A DNA stretch of 64,000 bases. Origin: Sphagnum compactum (lineage: Eukaryota; Bryophyta; Sphagnopsida; Sphagnales). The DNA is taken from positions 9,362,001 to 9,426,000 of the forward strand of contig OZ234494.1 of assembly GCA_965153455.1 (NCBI GenBank), in the 5' to 3' direction. Under the pieces are notes generated by a model. It was given only the letters and a program-made list of their open reading frames with translations. It made no database searches and was not told the origin of the DNA. Shown here piece after piece: positions 60,001 through 64,000 of this stretch (position 1 is its first letter; the number at the start of each line of letters is the position of its first letter). The translations under genes and the position numbers were made by a program.

Positions 60001-61439
60001 TTTTTCACCAAACGTGTCCCTCTTTGCTCAAAATCCTTGGAACTTGAAAAGGTGGAAATTGAGTGGATTTTGGATGAGGATTTGTGGAAGACTCTTTACA
60101 ACAAAACCTCCACTTTGATCAATCCTTGGATGATTAAATTAGAGCAAACATCTTGCACCCTATGCATGAATAAATTTCATTTGACATTGGACAAGCTCTA
60201 ACCTTTGATCAAAATGGATGGATGCAAAATAATAATAATAATATTAAATAATATTAAATAAATAAATCACTTTACATGCAAGAAGGTTCATCATATATCA
60301 AAAGTGAGATTAATATTTGAAAAGGGCAAGAAATCTATGCTTACAAGGTAGCAAAGGTTTGCTAAAATTAAGATCCTAACAAATGGAGGCATCACATTAA
60401 ACTCCTAAGTTTTGCCCTAATGCTCCAACCTCACATAACAACATCTATTTTGTCCTCCTCTACTACTTGTGCTCTTGGTTTGAATGTTGTGTGCTTGTGT
60501 TTTGGTTGAAAGAGAGACAACACTCATCATCATTTTCTTTTAGAACTTTTCATCCCTTGTCTTTTTGGTTTTGGTCAATGGTTGATTGTATGTTTTTTCG
60601 ATTCAAATCTTGAGTAAATTTTCATCAAACATGGGAGTTTGTGCTTGCGAAAAATAGGCAAAGATCTTGGAAGAGCTTGGTGAATGTTGTATATGTTTTT
60701 TTTTTTTGGGGTTTCTTGTTGTTTTTTGCTTGCAAATATTTCTAAGTATGATACATGAACTTTTTCATCCCTCTTCATTTCTTGTTGTGTTTATCTTTCC
60801 TCAAGCCCACCTCCCTCCTTTCTAATTGTACTCCTTCATCATTTTCATGTTTTTTATGTTCATTTTTTCATTCCTACTTCCTTCCTCTTAGATCAAACCT
60901 CATTTTTCATCTTTGTGTCCTCTTGGATCAAACCCCATTTTTCACCTTTGTGTATTCTTATGTTCATCTCTTCCCAAGTTCACCTCCTTCCTCTACAATC
61001 TAGAACCTCTTCATTGTGTTTGTATTTTTAAAGCTCGTTTCTTTTCTTTATTATTTGGACCCCCTTTGCATTTTCTTGTGTTTATTTCTTTTCAAGCCTA
61101 CTTCATCTTTCTCTAATTAGACGCCTTTTTCTTGTGTTTGTTTCCTTTTAAGCTCATCTCCCTTATTTTTAATCTAGACCCTTTTCATCATTTTCATTTT
61201 TTCTTGTTTTTTTGAACTTGCCCCCCTTCTTCTTTAGTTAGAGGTGGGTTCAGAAAGAGACAAAGAGAATGAAGGGGTCTCTTTCTAAACCCACCTCCCT
61301 CCTCTTCAATTAGACCCCATTCATCCTTTTTATTTCTTTAGAGACTTGCTTTCATTTTTTCATCTTTGTTGGGGCCCCCAAGTTTTGAAACCCTCTTTGC
61401 TCAACATTTCTAATTATTATTAAAGACCAAGCCTTATTA
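60000..61439. other. AT-rich and CT-rich region without a supported gene
   Basis: Pyrimidine-rich sequence from 60760 to 61350 has repeated segments such as TGTTCAT, CCTCCTTCCTCT, AAACCCCATTTTTCA and GTTTGTTTCCTTTTAAGC. They look like an imperfect repeat of about 50-70 bases. Long ORFs here merely reflect Phe/Leu/Ser-rich translation of this repeat. Confidence 0.45.
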
Positions 61440-63250
61440 AAGTTTACTTTTACATGTTCTTAAATCATATTGAATTGTTCACTCAACTAAGTTAAATGAT
61501 TTAACTATTTTCTTTGCTTTCTTTTTTTTTCTTTCTTTCCTTTTATGCTCTTTGATATGTTGAACCACTTCTTTGTCCAAAGTCTTTTGTTGCAAAATCA
61601 CCAAATATTCATTAGATGTCACAACATGTGATATGTTCTAATCACCAAATGGTTCTATCCTTCGTGTTCTCCTTGCAAACAAATGGGGTAACAATAACAA
61701 ATTTGCAAAACAAATCAACTTTGAAATTTGAGTAGTAAAATATTCAACCTCAACATGAGGTTCATGCATAGGTTGATGTAAATGTATTGTTAGTTCATTA
61801 TTTTGATTTGTTAGCTTTGTCTTCTTTGTAATAACATAAATTCTAGGTTATTCCGCATAATATTCTAGGTCATTGGGCTTTAAGCTTTCAACATTAACCT
61901 TCATTCAACAAACTCACTTGAAATGTTTATTAATTCTTCAACAATTTCATGTTCTCCTCAAACTTGATATTCATTGCTTTCTTCATCTAAGTTTTAAATG
62001 TTTTCATTTAACATGTTCATGTTAGTTACAATTGTGTACACCTCATCAAGTTTGGTCTTATTGTCCATGACCTTTCATCAAAGGCTAAATACTTATAACC
62101 TTAAACCCACTTTTGATGTTTTGTTTTAATATCAAAATGTCTAATGTCTTATCAACCTAACCAACAAAATTTTTGTTTGGCTTTTGATAGTTGGATCTAA
62201 CCATGTTATTGTTTCTCTCCTTTCCAAATGTAGTTTTGAAATGGTTGATTCAACAACTCACATTTAAAGGTTGTAATGGATGGATTGTGTGTAGAGGTAA
62301 AGTCACCATGTCTAACCCAATTTTTTGTGCTTGTTCCATTACTTCAAAGGTTACATGTGAACCATGCCCATTTAAAATTAATAAATGCATATTAGTTTGA
62401 GAAATGCCTCTAGAAACTATCATTGGGAAGAATGACAAAATTTCCTTGTAAAGGAAAAATTTGATCCTTGGTTTTTTTTGCATTGTCATCATGTCCTTGA
62501 TTTGCAATTTTTGATGTAGTCATCTATAATCATCTCACCTTTAAATATGAATACCCTTGGTAGAAAACCCTTAGTTACATCTACAACATAGTTTACAATC
62601 AACCATTCCTTGCATTTGGGATTGGTGTTGTACATTTGTTATGAACCTTTTTTTGCTAAAACTCTTACCCTTGATTGTTGCCCAAAATGATTTGCATGCA
62701 TTGTTGGTCATATCTTGTACTTTATAAATTTCTAGTCCCTCTACAAGTTTGATTAACAAATTAGGATGTTTGCACTTAAAATACCACCAAAAGTATTTAG
62801 GTACCCCATTTCAAAATGGGGTATGCTTAATATAGGTGAATCCTACCACCTTGAATTTGAATTATTGTATTGTGATTGAAAGTCCACATCCTTACATTTT
62901 AGAAATATAATCAATAACAATTTTTTTCCTTATACAAAACACCATGTGGGTCAACTTTTTTGGACTTGGTCTTCCCATCTAGATGGATTAGACAATGGAT
63001 TAGATGGAATGTCAAAAAATTTGCTAATGATATGTATATTTTTCTATTACATCCATGGCATCTTTTAATTGTTACATGGTCCTTTCCATATTCTTGCATT
63101 TTTTGAAATTTTGGTCTTTTAGCTTGATTAAATGGGATGTTTTCCTTGTTTTGAGCTGGACCAAATCAGATGTTGGTATTTGTGACTTGAACTAACTAAT
63201 ATAAAATGTTATTTTGTCATTTGTGAAACACATTAAACATCATTCTACTT
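61440..63250 (-). pseudogene. Decayed pogo/Tigger-like DDE transposase
   Basis: Minus-strand pieces occur in the order of a DDE_1-type transposase. First MQEYGKDHVTIKR and LDGKTKSKKVDPHGVLYKEK (63099-62911), then LVEGLEIYKVQDMTNNACK (62750-62690). Next LILNGHGSHVTFEVMEQAQK with LPLHTIHPLQPLNVSC (about 62385-62250), and then FKTTFGKE...MVRSNYQKP (near 62200) with remnants to about 61440. In active relatives the LDxHGSH motif carries the second catalytic Asp, and here it reads Asn. Stops and frameshifts occur throughout. Terminal inverted repeats were not found. Confidence 0.75.
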
Positions 63251-64000
63251 TGATCCTCCAATCCTTATCCTCCCAAACACAAGGGGGTAAAAATGAAGAA
63301 ATAGGAATCACTCGTGTTTCCTAAATTGGTTGTGACTAATCTTAATTAGATGATATGATAGCACAAGATTGATTTAAAAGTTTTAAAACAATGCTAAACA
63401 ACTATGTTTAGACAATGTCATGTTTTTTTCAAGCATAAAAAATTTAGTTATGGGGTGAAAACATGTTGAAAGGTACTTTATATTTAGTTTACTTTTAAAC
63501 TTATCAAAATGTTATATTGACATATTAAAAAGGGTGTGGTACAAATACAATAGACATTTTTAACATTATTTAGTTTATAAAACTTGTAAACATGTTAAAA
63601 AAACATTGGTCATTGTGTTTTAAGAAACTAATCATATTATTATCCTATTTTTACCCAAGGGGATGCACCTAGGCCTAACAAGAGGTATACCCTTGTTTTA
63701 TTAAAACTAGACCAAAATCATAAGAATTGAATTAGTTCATGGTATGTTTCATTAAGATGTTCTTTTGTTTGCCAATAGTTTGAAATAAATTCAAACAATT
63801 ATATAACATCCTACTCATATTAGATCTTCATTTGTTATTCTACAAACTATGGGTGTAAATCTACAATTGGCTAAGGCACACTAAAACTTACATCTTTGCA
63901 CCTTATTTGCATAATACATGATTAATTATTCAACAATGGTATAAATATTCATTAAACCTTTCGTTAAGCTTGTCTATAAACTAGATCTTGCATTCAATGG
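63251..64000. other. AT-rich sequence at the right edge
   Basis: No gene, RNA gene or clear repeat structure is seen. Composition continues that of the transposase-containing block. Confidence 0.4.

Noticed and set aside
1-64000. tRNA, rRNA or CRISPR sequences
   Set aside because: I saw no cloverleaf with a convincing B box, no rRNA segments and no regularly spaced repeat array. CRISPR is not expected in plant nuclear DNA.

Overview
The window is nuclear DNA of a land plant. It holds intron-rich genes for plastid-targeted proteins, TTTAGGG-type telomere motifs, telobox-like AAACCCTAA motifs and plant-style transposon debris. The compact genes and the type of decayed repeats suggest a seed-free plant, possibly a moss. 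A Sphagnum-like moss is my guess, not something the sequence proves. All gene models were built by hand from reading frame, GT/AG sites and intron phase.

Layout: (1) 3.3-7.7 kb, minus strand: a complete nine-exon gene for plastid terminal oxidase (PTOX/IMMUTANS). (2) 11.3-13.9 kb, minus strand: a complete eight-exon gene for plastid imidazoleglycerol-phosphate dehydratase (histidine biosynthesis). (3) 14.1-23.1 kb: a very AT-rich block with the decayed remains of a rolling-circle (Helitron/Helentron-type) element on the plus strand. It has Rep-region, Pif1-helicase and endonuclease-like remnants and a 36-bp coding minisatellite. A small CACTA-like element lies at its right edge. (4) 24.5-30.9 kb, plus strand: a thirteen-exon gene for a U-box protein of the PUB62/63 type, with an unusual C-terminal extension of about 600 residues. 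(5) 31-41 kb: an AT-rich gene desert. (6) 41-43.7 kb: a cluster of small inverted-repeat elements of two families. (7) 46.1-48.9 kb, minus strand: a three-exon gene for a 759-residue, extremely acidic protein of unknown function with a non-acidic C-terminus. (8) 51.6-52.3 kb: one repeat element inserted inside another. (9) 55.1-56.1 kb, minus strand: a decayed LINE-like ORF with a zinc-knuckle and nuclease-like region. (10) 56.9-59.7 kb, minus strand: an uncharacterised locus with a one-base frameshift in a G run. (11) 61.4-63.3 kb, minus strand: a decayed pogo/Tigger-like DDE transposase.

The two enzyme genes serve plastid metabolism (plastoquinol oxidation; histidine synthesis), but nothing suggests they are co-regulated. 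Genes occupy GC-richer islands. The blocks between them are AT-rich, and their remnant ORFs carry many stops of the kind produced by C-to-T decay of methylated transposons.
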